DNA of 64,000 bases from Chitinolyticbacter albus (GTDB taxonomy: Bacteria > Pseudomonadota > Gammaproteobacteria > Burkholderiales > Chitinibacteraceae). The stretch is from assembly GCF_024437655.1 (NCBI RefSeq), contig NZ_JANBVF010000006.1, forward strand, positions 221,669 through 285,668. Reading direction: 5' to 3'. The translations under genes were made by a program, and so were the position numbers. Within the stretch, counting starts at the first letter, position 1. Every line of letters starts with the position of its first letter. This document shows, piece by piece, positions 28,472 to 38,436 of this stretch. The notes under the pieces are model-generated. The model was not told the DNA's origin and made no database searches. It saw only the letters and a program-made list of their open reading frames with translations.

Positions 28472-31400
28472 ATGATCGCCGCCCGCCTCGCCTCCCTGCT
28501 TCGGGCCCCCCGGCTGCGCCGCCATGCCATCATGGTCCTGGTGGCGATTCTGCTCGTCGGCCTGCTAGGACGCTACGCCCTGCCGCCATTGTTGCGGCCG
28601 TGGCTGGAGCACCGCCTGTCCGAAAAGCTCACGCGCACCGTCCGCATCGGTGAGCTCGCCTTCAATCCCTACACACTGACGGCCACACTGGGCGACGTGG
28701 CGATCAACGAGCGCAATGGCGCGCCGTTCCTGGCGTTCAAGTCGCTCTCGGCCAATGCCGAGCTGTGGTCGCTGTTCGTCGGCGGGCCAGTATTCAAGCG
28801 GATCGAGCTCGACCGGCCGGCGCTCCATATCGTGCGACTCAGCCGTGATCGCTTCAATTTTTCCGACCTGCCGGAGCGGCTGCGCAGCGACGAGTCGTCG
28901 GACGAACTGCCGACGTTCTCGCTGAATAACATCATCGTGCGCCAGGGTCGTATCGCGCTCGACGACCGTTACCTTGGCAGCCGGCAGCGGCTCGAAGCGC
29001 TCGACGTCATGCTGCCCTTTATCTCGACGCTGTCCTACCGGGTCGACGACTACGTTGAGCCCGCCATTTCCGGCCGGCTCAACGGCGCTTTCTTCAAGCT
29101 GAACGGGCGCAGCCGCCCATTCGGCGCACACCGCCAGACCACGCTCAATGTCGACTTCGATCGCCTGTCGCTACCGCAATTGCTCGCTTATCTGCCGATG
29201 CCCGATGGCCTGGCGCTACCCAAGGGCACGGTCAGCAGCCGGCTGCAGCTGGTGTTCGAACAGCAACCGGCACCGCGCTTGCTGCTCCGCGGCCAGGTCA
29301 ATGTCGACGACCTCGCCTTGACGCACGATGGCCAGGCCCTGGCCGGATGGCGACGGCTGGGCGTAGAGATGATCGCGGTGGAGCCGCTGCGCGAGCGCTA
29401 TGCCTTCGGCAAGGTGAAGCTGGATGCGCCAAGTGCCGACCTCGATCGCGCGCTGCTGCAACGCTGGCAGACCACCACCCCCGATCCCGCCGCGGCAAGC
29501 GCCGTAGCGGCCAAGCCGGCCGCATCGACCACCCACCTCAGCATCGCCGCACTGCAGGTCGTCGGCGGCAGCGTGCGCTGGCGCGACAACACGGTCCAGC
29601 CGGCGGTGGCCAAACAATGGAACGACATCGCCGTAGACAGTCGTGGCTTCGCGCTGACGGCACGCACGCCGATTCCGCTGCAAGCCTCGGCCAACGGTGC
29701 GGACGGCGAAGCGCTCACTGCCGATCTGCAACTGCAGCCACAGCCATGGCGATTACGCGGCACGGCGGCGGTTTCGCAGCTGGCGCCGGCCACGCTCGCC
29801 GGCTACTGGCACCCCGCGCTCGACGCCGAACTGGGCGGCACGGTCTCCGCCAGCGCAGCGTTCGAGCTTGATACCGCGCCGTTCACGCTACGGCTCGGCA
29901 ATGGCCGGATCGAGCTCGCCGAGCTGACCGCCGCCGAGCCGCACGCTCGCGCGCCACTGCTGTCGATTCCAACGCTGGTGGCGTCGTCGATCACACTCGA
30001 CAGTCAGGCGCGCGCGCTGGTGGTCGGTGAAGTCACGAGCAGCGGCGGCCAGCTGCGGCTGGTGCTGGACGAGCAAGGCCAGCCGACGATGCTCAGGATG
30101 CTACCTCCGGCCCAATCAGGCGTCGCGACCGAACCCGCGGCGCCGCCGTGGAAAATCAGCCTTCCCAGGCTCGCGCTCATTGACTGGGGAGCCGAGCTCA
30201 GCGATGCCCGCCTACCCGGCGTGGCCCCAGCCGGCTACCGGACCATCGCGCTGCAGCTGGCGAACGTCGACAACCAGGGTGGCAACGCCACGCTGGCACT
30301 ACAGGCGCGCGGCAAGGCCGGCGGCAACTATCGGGTCGACGGCGAATTCGTACCGACACCGTTCGCCGGACGCTTCAAACTCGACCTGACCGACCTCGAT
30401 GCCACCTATGCCCAGCCCTACTTCACCCGCTTCCTCAATATCAGGCTGGCCAGCGGCTTCCTCTCCGCACGGGGCGAGCTCGACCTGAAAACAACGCCGC
30501 AATTCAGTGGCGGCTACCAGGGCGCGCTGCGGGTGAGCCGCCTCCATGCCCTCGACAAGCAAAGCGGCGAGGACTTCCTCAAGTGGCAGGCGCTGGAACT
30601 TTCCGGCTTGCGTACCCGTTTCGTGCCGTTCTCGCTCGACGTTGCCGGCATTGCGCTCAGCAATTTCTATTCGCGGCTGATCCTGTCAGCGCAGGGTCGG
30701 CTCAATCTGCAGGACATCGTGGTCCGCGACGGTCAGGCGCGTTCGGTCACCCAGACCGCATCGGCCCCGGCGAGTGCCGAGCCGCCCGATGAGGACAGCG
30801 ACGGACTGCCACCGATCCGGATCGGCAAGATCACTTTGGCCGGCGGCAACATCAACTTCACCGATCTCTTCATCCAGCCCAACTACGGCGCGAATCTCAC
30901 CGACATGGCCGGCAGCATCGCCGGGCTATCGACGCAGGGGGGTACCCGGGCGACGCTGGACCTGCGCGGTAGCGTGGACCGCATCGCCCCGGTCACGGTG
31001 AACGGCAGCCTCAACCCGCTGGCCGATCCGCTGTTCATCGACATCAAGGGCGACGTGAAGGGCTACGATCTCACCGCCGCCTCGACCTACGCCGCCAAAT
31101 ACGCCGGCTACGGCATCGAAAAGGGCAAGCTGTCGATGGAGGTGACCTACTACGTCGAGAACGGCCAGCTCCAGGCGAGCAACCAGCTGTTCCTCGACCA
31201 GCTCACCTTGGGCGAGGCCAGCGGCAGCACGGAGGCGACCAAGTTACCGGTGAAGTTCGCGCTGGCGCTGCTCACCGATCGGCGCGGCCAGATCAAGCTC
31301 AACCTGCCGATCGAGGGCTCGCTCGACGATCCGCAATTCCGCGTTGGCCGGGTGATCTGGCAGATCATCGGCAACCTCATGGAAAAAATCGTCACTGCGC

Positions 31401-32002
31401 CGTTCGACGCGCTGTCCAGCGCCTTCGGTGGCGGCCCGTCGCTCTCGCATATCGCGTTCGAACCCGGCCGCGCCACGCTCGATCCGGCGGCACGCGACGC
31501 CACGCAAAAACTCGCCGAGATCCTCACCGACCGCCCCGCGCTCAAACTCGACATTGCCGGCTGGGCCGACCCCGAGCGCGACACCGAAGGACTGAAACGC
31601 GCGCGGCTAGAGGACAAGCTGCGCGAGCTCAAGCTGAAGGATCTCGCCAGCAAGGGCACATCAGTCGACGAAGCGGCGCTCACCATCACCGCCGAGGAAT
31701 ACCCGGCCTTGCTGGCGCGCGCCTACAAGCAGGAGCGATTTCCCAAGCCGCGTAACGCCATAGGCCTGGCCAAGACCTTGCCGGCCGATGAAATGGAAAA
31801 ACTGATTCTCGCCAATACCGCGGTCGGCCCGGACGAGTTGCGTCAGCTGGCGCTGACCCGCGCGCAGGTGACGAAGGACGCGCTCAAGGCGGCCGGCGTC
31901 GACGACGCGCGGCTGTTCGTGGTCAGCCCCAAGGTCGATGCCAGCGCGCACGACATCGAGGAAGGCACGACATCACGGGCGCAGCTCAAACTGCAGGGCT
32001 GA
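28472..32002 (+). CDS. AsmA-like DUF748 protein with a C-terminal OmpA-like region
   Basis: A very long envelope protein of 1,176 residues. There is one N-terminal membrane anchor (about 20-42, IMVLVAILLVGLLGRYALPP), then AsmA-type repeats beginning LSEKLTRTVRIGELAFNPYTLTATLGDVAINERNGAPF, many beta-rich repeats, and near the end FALALLTDRRGQIKLNLPIEGSLDDPQFRVGRVIWQIIGN, a DUF748 hallmark. The last 170 residues resemble an OmpA-like domain (ISHIAFEPGRATLDPAARDATQKLAEILTDRPALKLDIAGWADPERD). The AsmA/TamB family is linked to lipid transport across the envelope, which is inferred here. The ATG at 28472 follows AGGA; a TTG lies one codon earlier. Confidence 0.85.
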   Translation: MIAARLASLLRAPRLRRHAIMVLVAILLVGLLGRYALPPLLRPWLEHRLSEKLTRTVRIGELAFNPYTLTATLGDVAINERNGAPFLAFKSLSANAELWSLFVGGPVFKRIELDRPALHIVRLSRDRFNFSDLPERLRSDESSDELPTFSLNNIIVRQGRIALDDRYLGSRQRLEALDVMLPFISTLSYRVDDYVEPAISGRLNGAFFKLNGRSRPFGAHRQTTLNVDFDRLSLPQLLAYLPMPDGLALPKGTVSSRLQLVFEQQPAPRLLLRGQVNVDDLALTHDGQALAGWRRLGVEMIAVEPLRERYAFGKVKLDAPSADLDRALLQRWQTTTPDPAAASAVAAKPAASTTHLSIAALQVVGGSVRWRDNTVQPAVAKQWNDIAVDSRGFALTARTPIPLQASANGADGEALTADLQLQPQPWRLRGTAAVSQLAPATLAGYWHPALDAELGGTVSASAAFELDTAPFTLRLGNGRIELAELTAAEPHARAPLLSIPTLVASSITLDSQARALVVGEVTSSGGQLRLVLDEQGQPTMLRMLPPAQSGVATEPAAPPWKISLPRLALIDWGAELSDARLPGVAPAGYRTIALQLANVDNQGGNATLALQARGKAGGNYRVDGEFVPTPFAGRFKLDLTDLDATYAQPYFTRFLNIRLASGFLSARGELDLKTTPQFSGGYQGALRVSRLHALDKQSGEDFLKWQALELSGLRTRFVPFSLDVAGIALSNFYSRLILSAQGRLNLQDIVVRDGQARSVTQTASAPASAEPPDEDSDGLPPIRIGKITLAGGNINFTDLFIQPNYGANLTDMAGSIAGLSTQGGTRATLDLRGSVDRIAPVTVNGSLNPLADPLFIDIKGDVKGYDLTAASTYAAKYAGYGIEKGKLSMEVTYYVENGQLQASNQLFLDQLTLGEASGSTEATKLPVKFALALLTDRRGQIKLNLPIEGSLDDPQFRVGRVIWQIIGNLMEKIVTAPFDALSSAFGGGPSLSHIAFEPGRATLDPAARDATQKLAEILTDRPALKLDIAGWADPERDTEGLKRARLEDKLRELKLKDLASKGTSVDEAALTITAEEYPALLARAYKQERFPKPRNAIGLAKTLPADEMEKLILANTAVGPDELRQLALTRAQVTKDALKAAGVDDARLFVVSPKVDASAHDIEEGTTSRAQLKLQG

Positions 32003-32036
32003 GGCGATTAGATCGCTAGGCGCAGTAGGCGAGCGC

Positions 32037-33317
32037 TCAGGCCGCCAGCACCTCGCCGGCCCAGAACTGTGCTTCCAGCCGGGCCCGATTGAGCTGGGCG
32101 TAGCCGACACCGCATTCGGCGAGCAGCGCATCGTCGGGGCCGTCGCCTTCCTCGGCCAGGATGGCGAGGCGCAGCCATGAGCCGAAGCGGCCTTCGCGCG
32201 TCAACAGCGCGGTGCGCAGGTCGTCCGGCAGCTCGATGTGCGCAACGATGGACCCCATCGGCAGGCGCAGCAGCGCTTCCAGGTAGGAGAACATGCCGAT
32301 CAAAAACAGCTGTTCGCCCTCGAGCTTGCCCAGCCGCTCGCCGCCAAGCAGCTCCAGCGTGCGGGCCCGGGTCAGCGCAGCCTCCAGCAAGGTGTCCTGC
32401 AGCGGATCGCCGTCGTTGAGGCTGAACATCAGCAGCGACAGCCAGCGATAGAGCGGACGGTGGCCGAGCACAGTGATCGCCTGCTGCAGGCTGTCCACCT
32501 TGCGCCCCAGTCCGCTGGCGGCGGAATTCACGTAGCGCAGCAGCTTGAAGCTGAGCAGTGGATCGACCCGGATCGCCGCGGCGATCTGCTCAAACCCGGC
32601 GCCGGAGCGGGTCAGGTTGAGCGCGTCGATCAGGCGCAGGTAGCCGGCATCAAGCTCGGCATGGCCGTCGACGCCACGCGCCGCATAAAAGCCCCCCTGG
32701 ATCAGCTCGAACTGCATCTCGCTCACGGCCTGGTATTCCTCGAACAGATCGACTTGGCTCGCGATGCGCTTGCAATGCGGCGCGAGCTGCATCAGCCGGG
32801 TCACCCGCTGACTGAGCTCGGCGACGTCGAGTTCGTGGATCGGAATGCGCAGGTAGTCGGCAAGCTCGATCGCCGCAGCTTGCCGCGGCAGCCCCTCGAA
32901 CCCGAGGCGATAACCCGCCGCGCGCAAGGCGTGCAGCTGCTCGAGCTCAAGGGCGTCATCCGACGTGAACAACAGCACGACCTGCTCCGGATCGGCCAAT
33001 GGATGCCAAAGCGGTAGATCCGCACTCAGCGGCGACAAGGTCACCATCGTCAGCGCCCTGCGCGCGCCGCCACCCACCAGCCGCTCGGCCAGCTCACGCA
33101 ACACGATCTCGTCGAACAGCCGCACGCTGCGCGCCAGCGGCTGGTGCAAGTGGTATTCGTGCCCCACCAGCTTGAGCTGGGCGTCGACGATGGGCCGCCG
33201 CCGCAGGATGCCGCCCTCCCAGTCGGGCTCGCTCTCGATGACCGGCCCGATCTCCGGGCTGGGCTCGGCCGCCAACGGATTTGCCCTGCGAAAGTGCTGG
33301 ATGAGCTTGTCGAACAT
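32037..33317 (-). CDS. Degenerate EAL-HDOD signalling protein (YuxH-like)
   Basis: 426 residues, soluble. The first half is an EAL-like domain opening with ILRRRPIVDAQLKLVGHEYHL, but the E-A-L catalytic triplet and metal ligands are missing, so cyclic-di-GMP hydrolysis is unlikely. The second half is an HDOD domain: YLRLIDALNLTRSGAGFEQIAAAIRVDPLLSFKLLRYVNSAASGLGRKVDSLQQAITVLGHRPLYRWLSLLMF. Such proteins act as scaffolds in c-di-GMP networks, motility or chemotaxis. It ends close to the giant DUF748 gene (convergent). Confidence 0.85.
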   Translation of the reverse strand: MFDKLIQHFRRANPLAAEPSPEIGPVIESEPDWEGGILRRRPIVDAQLKLVGHEYHLHQPLARSVRLFDEIVLRELAERLVGGGARRALTMVTLSPLSADLPLWHPLADPEQVVLLFTSDDALELEQLHALRAAGYRLGFEGLPRQAAAIELADYLRIPIHELDVAELSQRVTRLMQLAPHCKRIASQVDLFEEYQAVSEMQFELIQGGFYAARGVDGHAELDAGYLRLIDALNLTRSGAGFEQIAAAIRVDPLLSFKLLRYVNSAASGLGRKVDSLQQAITVLGHRPLYRWLSLLMFSLNDGDPLQDTLLEAALTRARTLELLGGERLGKLEGEQLFLIGMFSYLEALLRLPMGSIVAHIELPDDLRTALLTREGRFGSWLRLAILAEEGDGPDDALLAECGVGYAQLNRARLEAQFWAGEVLAA

Positions 33318-33393
33318 AAGCGCTTCAAGGTGCTAGGTGTACTGCAAGCTATAGCACCGCCCAGGATCGGCACAAGGCCAGGGGCGCGGGTAT

Positions 33394-34011
33394 TCAGTGC
33401 ACGTAGGCCAGGATACTGACGTACTGGCAGATACTGCCGGCCAGCACGAACAGGTGCCAGATGCCATGACCGTGCGGGATGCGCTCGTCGAATACGAAGA
33501 ACACGATGCCTACCGTGTAGAACAGCCCGCCAGCCGCCAGCCACGCCAGGCCCGCCGGCGACAACGCTGCGAGCAGCGGCCCCATCGCAAACAAGATCAG
33601 CCAGCCCATCAGCACGTAGATCAGCAGCGAGAACACCCGGGTGCGCCGGCCTATCCACAGTTCCTGCACGATACCGAGGATGGCGAGACCCCAGTTGATG
33701 CCGAAGATGCTCCAGCCCCAGCCGCCACGCAGCGTTACCAGCGTGAACGGTGTATAGCTGCCGGCGATCAACAGATAGATCGCGCAATGATCGAGCCGCT
33801 GGAACACCTGCTTGGCGCGGCCCTGGAGCGAGTGGTACAGCGTCGAGATGGTGTAGAGCAGGATCAGCGTGGCGCCGTAAATCGAGACACCGACGATCTT
33901 CCACGCGTCGTCGTACAGACTAGCCTCTACGATGGCGAAGCTGGTCCCCGCCAGCGCCAGCACCGCGCCTGCGAGATGGCTGTAGCCATTGAAACGTTCG
34001 CCGTGATACAT
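33394..34011 (-). CDS. Hemolysin III (TrhA/YqfA) family membrane protein
   Basis: 205 residues with seven hydrophobic segments of the PAQR-like fold. Key pieces are MYHGERFNGYSHLAGAV at the N terminus, STLYHSL (the SxxxH site), DHCAIYLLIAGSYTPFTLV with the Asp and His, and the terminal HGHGIWHLFVLAG with the HxxxH metal ligands. These residues bind zinc. The family is associated with membrane fluidity and energetics in E. coli, and hemolysis is not its general role. The ATG at 34011 follows GGGGGAG. Confidence 0.88.
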   Translation of the reverse strand: MYHGERFNGYSHLAGAVLALAGTSFAIVEASLYDDAWKIVGVSIYGATLILLYTISTLYHSLQGRAKQVFQRLDHCAIYLLIAGSYTPFTLVTLRGGWGWSIFGINWGLAILGIVQELWIGRRTRVFSLLIYVLMGWLILFAMGPLLAALSPAGLAWLAAGGLFYTVGIVFFVFDERIPHGHGIWHLFVLAGSICQYVSILAYVH

Positions 34012-34203
34012 CGCACTCCCCCACCCATTGCTATCCAGAACTAGCCCAGCCATGGCGGCGGCATGGCGGGCGACGACGCTACCTTAGCGTCTCACAACCG
34101 GTCTGTCTGGTGAATAAGCCCCGTCGGAGCCCGTCCACGGATTGCGCTGGCAGCGACTATGGTGAGCGTATTGCCGATCCGGCGTGCAACCCAGGAGCGA
34201 TCG

Positions 34204-34806
34204 ATGAGCAAGGTGCTGGTGGTTTACTACTCGATGTACGGCCATATCGAAACGATGGCGCACGCGGTGGCCAAGGGCGCGCGCTCGGTTGCCGGCACCG
34301 ACGTCACGCTCAAACGGGTAGCCGAGATCATGTCCGAGGAGGCGGCGAAGAAAGCCGGGGCCAAGCTCGATCAGGCCGCGCCGATCGCCCAGCCGGCCGA
34401 ACTGGCCGATTACGACGCTATCATCTTCGGCACGCCGACCCGCTTTGGCAACATGTGTGCGCAGATGCGCAATTTCCTCGATCAGACCGGCGGTTTGTGG
34501 GCCAAGGGTGCCCTGATCGGCAAGGTGGGCAGCGTGTTCACCAGCACGGCCACTCAGCACGGCGGCCAGGAAACCACGCTGACCTCATTCCACACCACGC
34601 TGCTGCACCAAGGCATGGTCATCGTCGGCGTGCCGTATTCCGAGGCAAGGCAGATGACGCTCTCCGAGATCAGCGGCGGCAGCCCCTACGGCGCGACGAC
34701 CATCGCCGCTGGCGACGGCAGCCGCCAGCCCTCGGAGAACGAGCTTGCCATTGCCCGCTTCCAGGGCGCACACGTGGCGGGCATCGCCAACAAGCTCGCC
34801 AGCTGA
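34204..34806 (+). CDS. wrbA: NAD(P)H:quinone oxidoreductase WrbA
   Basis: A 200-residue flavodoxin-fold protein binding FMN and reducing quinones by two electrons to avoid semiquinone formation. Seen: [23 protein letters not shown] (FMN phosphate loop), [25 protein letters not shown], and [24 protein letters not shown], all diagnostic of type IV WrbA. Length matches. AGGAG is six bases before the ATG. A strong bidirectional terminator separates it from the convergent purC. Confidence 0.95.
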   Translation: MSKVLVVYYSMYGHIETMAHAVAKGARSVAGTDVTLKRVAEIMSEEAAKKAGAKLDQAAPIAQPAELADYDAIIFGTPTRFGNMCAQMRNFLDQTGGLWAKGALIGKVGSVFTSTATQHGGQETTLTSFHTTLLHQGMVIVGVPYSEARQMTLSEISGGSPYGATTIAAGDGSRQPSENELAIARFQGAHVAGIANKLAS

Positions 34807-34819
34807 AGCGGCCAGGCGC

Positions 34820-34849
34820 AAAAAAGCCGGGACGCATCCCGGCTTTTTT
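34820..34849. terminator. Bidirectional intrinsic terminator between wrbA and purC
   Basis: GCCGGGA / TCCCGGC with a CGCA loop is flanked by six As on the left and six Ts on the right, so it serves both convergent genes. Confidence 0.93.
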
Positions 34850-34863
34850 CATGGCACGACGAC

Positions 34864-35742
34864 TCAGCCCGTCAGCTTTTCCAGCGCCTCGCGGTACTTG
34901 GCGGCGGTCTTGTCGGCCACTTCCTGCGGCAGCGCGGGCGCCGGCGGCGTCTTGTCCCAGCCGGTGGTTTCCAGCCAGTCACGGACGAACTGCTTGTCGT
35001 ACGACGGCGGATTGCTGCCCGGCGCGTACTGATCGGCCGGCCAGAAGCGGCTGGAATCGGGCGTCAGCGCCTCATCCATCAGGCACAGCGTGCCTGCTTC
35101 GTCCAGACCGAACTCGAACTTGGTGTCGGCGATGATGATGCCGCGCGTGGCGGCAAATTCGGCGGCGGCCTGGTACAGCATGATCGCGGTATCGCGCACC
35201 TTGGCGGCGAGCTCGGCGCCGATCAGCTCGCAGGTCTCATCGAACGAGATCGGCTCGTCGTGATCCCCCACCGCGGCCTTGGTCGACGGCGTGAAGATGG
35301 GCTCGGGCAGCTTGTCTGCTTCGCGCAGCCCGGCCGGCAGCACCACGCCGCTGACCTTGCCACTGGCCTTGTAGTCCTTCCAGCCGCCACCAGCAAGATA
35401 ACCGCGCACCACGGCCTCGACTGGCACGGGCTTGAGGCGTTTGCACACCACCGCACGACCTTCAACCTGTGGGCGATCGGCCGCGCTGACGACGTCTTCC
35501 GGTTGGTCACCGGTAAAGTGGCTGGGCACCAGATCCTTGAACTTGTCGAACCAGAAATTCGAGATCGCGGTCAGTATCTTGCCCTTGTCCGGAATCGGTT
35601 CGGCCAGGATCACGTCGAAGGCCGACAGGCGATCGGTCGCGATCATCAGCATGCGCGTGTCGTCGATCTGGTAGAGGTCACGCACCTTGCCCGAGTAGAT
35701 TTTCTTCAGGCTGGTGAGGTTGGTGGTGGTCAGGCCGGACAT
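34864..35742 (-). CDS. purC: Phosphoribosylaminoimidazole-succinocarboxamide synthase
   Basis: A 292-residue SAICAR synthetase for de novo purine synthesis that joins aspartate to CAIR with ATP. Seen: [15 protein letters not shown] (nucleotide loop), [34 protein letters not shown] and [26 protein letters not shown]. The long form, about 290 residues, is the fungal/betaproteobacterial type. It stands apart from purE and purK, five kilobases away. Confidence 0.95.
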   Translation of the reverse strand: MSGLTTTNLTSLKKIYSGKVRDLYQIDDTRMLMIATDRLSAFDVILAEPIPDKGKILTAISNFWFDKFKDLVPSHFTGDQPEDVVSAADRPQVEGRAVVCKRLKPVPVEAVVRGYLAGGGWKDYKASGKVSGVVLPAGLREADKLPEPIFTPSTKAAVGDHDEPISFDETCELIGAELAAKVRDTAIMLYQAAAEFAATRGIIIADTKFEFGLDEAGTLCLMDEALTPDSSRFWPADQYAPGSNPPSYDKQFVRDWLETTGWDKTPPAPALPQEVADKTAAKYREALEKLTG

Positions 35743-35821
35743 GGCAAGGCTATCCCGAACAAAAGAATGCAATTATGCCAGCGATGCGGCCGTGTTGCCG
35801 CTTGCCATACAGCGGCGAGCA

Positions 35822-37681
35822 TCAGGACTGCGATTGCGGGAAAAGGTCGCGGAACTCGGCCAGCGCCCGGGCAATCTGGTCCAGCCGCACCAGCACGCGC
35901 TGGCTGTCGGCCTGGCAGCCGGCGACGATGCTGGTGAAATCTGACGCCGCCCCGAGCGACTGCAGCCCGACATCGAGGCTGCGCGCTTGCCCCTGCGCCG
36001 ACGCCAGCGGCTCATCCAGACTTCCGGCAAGGCCGATCAGGTACTGGCGGATTTCCAGCAGCTCGCGCCCCCCCGCCAGTCGCAGCGCCACGGCGGGGGC
36101 ATCCGGCGAGCCCGCGGCCAGCAGCGCATTGCTGGCATCGGCCAATGCCTGCGTCAGTTCGCCGAACGCCTGCGACAGGCTACGACGCTCATGTTGCGAG
36201 CGCATCCGGGCGATCAGATCGGCCAGCATGCCACCCAGCATCACGTCATCCGGCGTCCAGTTGCGCTGGTTGCCACGGTGCTCGATCAAGAGCATGCCGC
36301 GGTTGCTCCCGGCGATGCGGATGGGCCAGGCCATCAACGATGCGATGCCACGCATCTTGAGCTGGGCATTGGCCACCTCCCAAGTGTGGCGATGATGCAG
36401 CGCGTCGTGCGCGATCAGCGGCTTGGCCTGCTGCAGCCAGTCAAAAAAGGCCGGGAACGCGGCACGGGTCCAGACCGGCAACACCTCCGGTGCGGCCGGG
36501 CCACACGCGGCTTTGCAACGCAGCGCGGCGCCGTCCTCTTCCAGCACCCAGGCGCTGGTACACGATGCCCCCAGTATGGGCACCGCTTCGTTCAGCACCA
36601 GGGTACGCGCCACATCGAGCTCGGCCGCATCGAGCAACGGGTTGGCGGCGAGCTCGGCCATGCGACGCGACGCACTGGGCCGCAGCGCATCGCTCTGGCC
36701 GGCTGGCTGCGCCGCCCGTCCCAGCTGGCCCTGGTAACGCACATGCTGCTGCAGGTGGGCGTAGGCGAGCGCCACATCGCCACTGGCGTCGGCATAGCGC
36801 GCCGCCGCCGCATGCAGCCGCTGCAGCAGGTGCTGATAGTCGCTTTCCTCGGCCAGAGCTATGCCCTCGCAGACAATGGCCAGCGCGCGCTGCGGATTGT
36901 CCAGGCGCGCATTCACCTCCGCCTGCAAGGCGATCGCACTCACCTCGACCCAGTGATACGGGATAGCCTGCGCCAGCTGCCGGGCCTCGGCCAGTTCAGA
37001 CGAGGCCTGCGCCAGGTCGCCGTCGGACAGACTGATTTCACCGAGGCGGAAGCGCGCCTCGGCCACATAGTCGAGCAAGCGGTGTTCGAGACAGACCACC
37101 AGCGCTTCGGACAGCAGCACCCGCGCTTCGATACGGTCGCCCAGTTGCACCAGATTCGCCGCGAGATTGATGCGTATCTTGGCCGCGAGATAGGGGTCGT
37201 TCTGCTCGCCCATGCGCGACAACGCTGCACGATGGTGAACCACCGCCTGTTCATGATTGCCCAGCGCATCGTAGACCTGACCGAGGCCCACCTTGCCGTA
37301 GATCCAGCTCTTGACCTCGCCGCCGGGCTGCTCGGACAGCTCGATGCAACGCGTCCAGAACTGCGTCGCCAGGCGATATTCGCCGGTGGTGTAATAGCTG
37401 CGGGCAATCTGTTCGACCAGCCTCGCCTCCGCGGCGAAGGCGTGCGTGGATTCGGCCAGCTGCATAGCCTCGAACAACAGGTTGCGACCTTCGTAGTTCT
37501 TGACGAGGCCGTAGAGCTCGGTCGCCGCGAGCTGCGTGGCGGTGTCATGCGCGGCGCGGGCACTGCGGATCAGCCGCTCGCAGCGCTCCATCGCATCTTC
37601 CTTGTGGTTGTTGATGCGCTGGCGGATGACGTCGAGTTCGGCGGCGTGCGCTGCGAGAATGCCATCGTGTTTTTGGGTCAT
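35822..37681 (-). CDS. TPR-GAF domain protein
   Basis: 619 residues, soluble. The N-terminal two thirds is alpha-helical with tetratricopeptide-like repeats (for example EARLVEQIARSYYTTGEYRLATQFWTRCIEL, GKVGLGQVYDALGNHEQAVVHHRAAL, AEARFRLGEISLSDGDLAQASSELAEARQLA). The region at about 350-510 resembles a GAF sensor domain (LVLNEAVPILGASCTSAWVLEEDGAALRCKAACGP ... GIASLMAWPIRIAGSNRGMLLIEHRG). A final helical part of about 110 residues follows. There is no kinase, GGDEF or DNA-binding output. A partner is probably needed; function unknown. Related GGDEF/kinase proteins often carry the same TPR-GAF front. Confidence 0.75.
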   Translation of the reverse strand: MTQKHDGILAAHAAELDVIRQRINNHKEDAMERCERLIRSARAAHDTATQLAATELYGLVKNYEGRNLLFEAMQLAESTHAFAAEARLVEQIARSYYTTGEYRLATQFWTRCIELSEQPGGEVKSWIYGKVGLGQVYDALGNHEQAVVHHRAALSRMGEQNDPYLAAKIRINLAANLVQLGDRIEARVLLSEALVVCLEHRLLDYVAEARFRLGEISLSDGDLAQASSELAEARQLAQAIPYHWVEVSAIALQAEVNARLDNPQRALAIVCEGIALAEESDYQHLLQRLHAAAARYADASGDVALAYAHLQQHVRYQGQLGRAAQPAGQSDALRPSASRRMAELAANPLLDAAELDVARTLVLNEAVPILGASCTSAWVLEEDGAALRCKAACGPAAPEVLPVWTRAAFPAFFDWLQQAKPLIAHDALHHRHTWEVANAQLKMRGIASLMAWPIRIAGSNRGMLLIEHRGNQRNWTPDDVMLGGMLADLIARMRSQHERRSLSQAFGELTQALADASNALLAAGSPDAPAVALRLAGGRELLEIRQYLIGLAGSLDEPLASAQGQARSLDVGLQSLGAASDFTSIVAGCQADSQRVLVRLDQIARALAEFRDLFPQSQS

Positions 37682-37749
37682 GGCAGTACAAACGGGCTGT
37701 TTTCCTGCAGCTTAGCGCAGCCCAGGCCCCGGCGCCGTGTGTCGAGCGT

Positions 37750-38433
37750 TCAGTTCAAATGCTTGCTCGCTTCGCGTCGCGACAGCGGCGACAGCCGGGC
37801 GCCCTCGGCGATCAGGAAAGCGCTCACGGCATCGGGCGCGACGCGCGCATGCTGGCGCAACGCCCAGCCTATGGCCTTGCGGATGAAGAAATCGGGATGG
37901 CCCGCGTTGTCATGACAGTAGCGGAACAGACGCTCCGCATCGGTCTCGCCGCGATAGCTCAACTGGAACAGGATGGCGGCACGCTTGTGCCACAACCGCT
38001 CGCCGGCAGCCCAGGCATCCATGCTCGGCAACAGCGCCGGATGCTGCGCCAGCAGTGGTCCAAGCACCTGCGCGGCAAGGCCATCGACGCTGTCCCACCA
38101 CGATTTGCTGCCGATCAGCGTGTCGAGCAGCGGTAGCGCCGCGGCGCTCAAAGTGTGCGCCCGGTCGGCCAGCAGGTCGCACGCGACCATCTGGCATTCG
38201 CGCCACGGTTGTCGCCACAGGCGGGCGGCGGTGTCGAGCCGCTCGGCCTCAGACAGAGCACGCCGGGCCGCCGCGATCAGCGGCCGGGACAAGGCCCGGC
38301 GCTGCGGCGTCTTGACGCCGGCAAAGTCGAACTGGTCGCGCATATAGCGCCGCATCGCCGCCGCATCACCGGCATTGCCGACCACCCGCAAGCCCTCGAC
38401 GATGGTGTCGACGAAGCGCTCGGGTGTCAGCAT
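37750..38433 (-). CDS. DNA alkylation repair protein, AlkD-like
   Basis: 227 residues built of HEAT-like helical repeats. Motifs of the AlkD family are RRYMRDQFDFAGVKTPQRRAL, WRECQMVACDLLA, SKSWWDSVDGLAAQVLG (the conserved WWDxVD with the catalytic Asp) and HPDFFIRKAIGWALRQHA. These glycosylases remove N3- and N7-alkylated bases without flipping them. Its start is three bases after the purK stop, so it is co-transcribed with the purE operon, an unusual partner. Activity inferred. Confidence 0.9.
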   Translation of the reverse strand: MLTPERFVDTIVEGLRVVGNAGDAAAMRRYMRDQFDFAGVKTPQRRALSRPLIAAARRALSEAERLDTAARLWRQPWRECQMVACDLLADRAHTLSAAALPLLDTLIGSKSWWDSVDGLAAQVLGPLLAQHPALLPSMDAWAAGERLWHKRAAILFQLSYRGETDAERLFRYCHDNAGHPDFFIRKAIGWALRQHARVAPDAVSAFLIAEGARLSPLSRREASKHLN

Positions 38434-38436
38434 TGC

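Noticed and set aside
35987..37915. 642-codon plus-strand frame across the TPR-GAF gene
   Set aside because: Shadow; composition rich in Arg/His/Gln typical of reversed coding strands.
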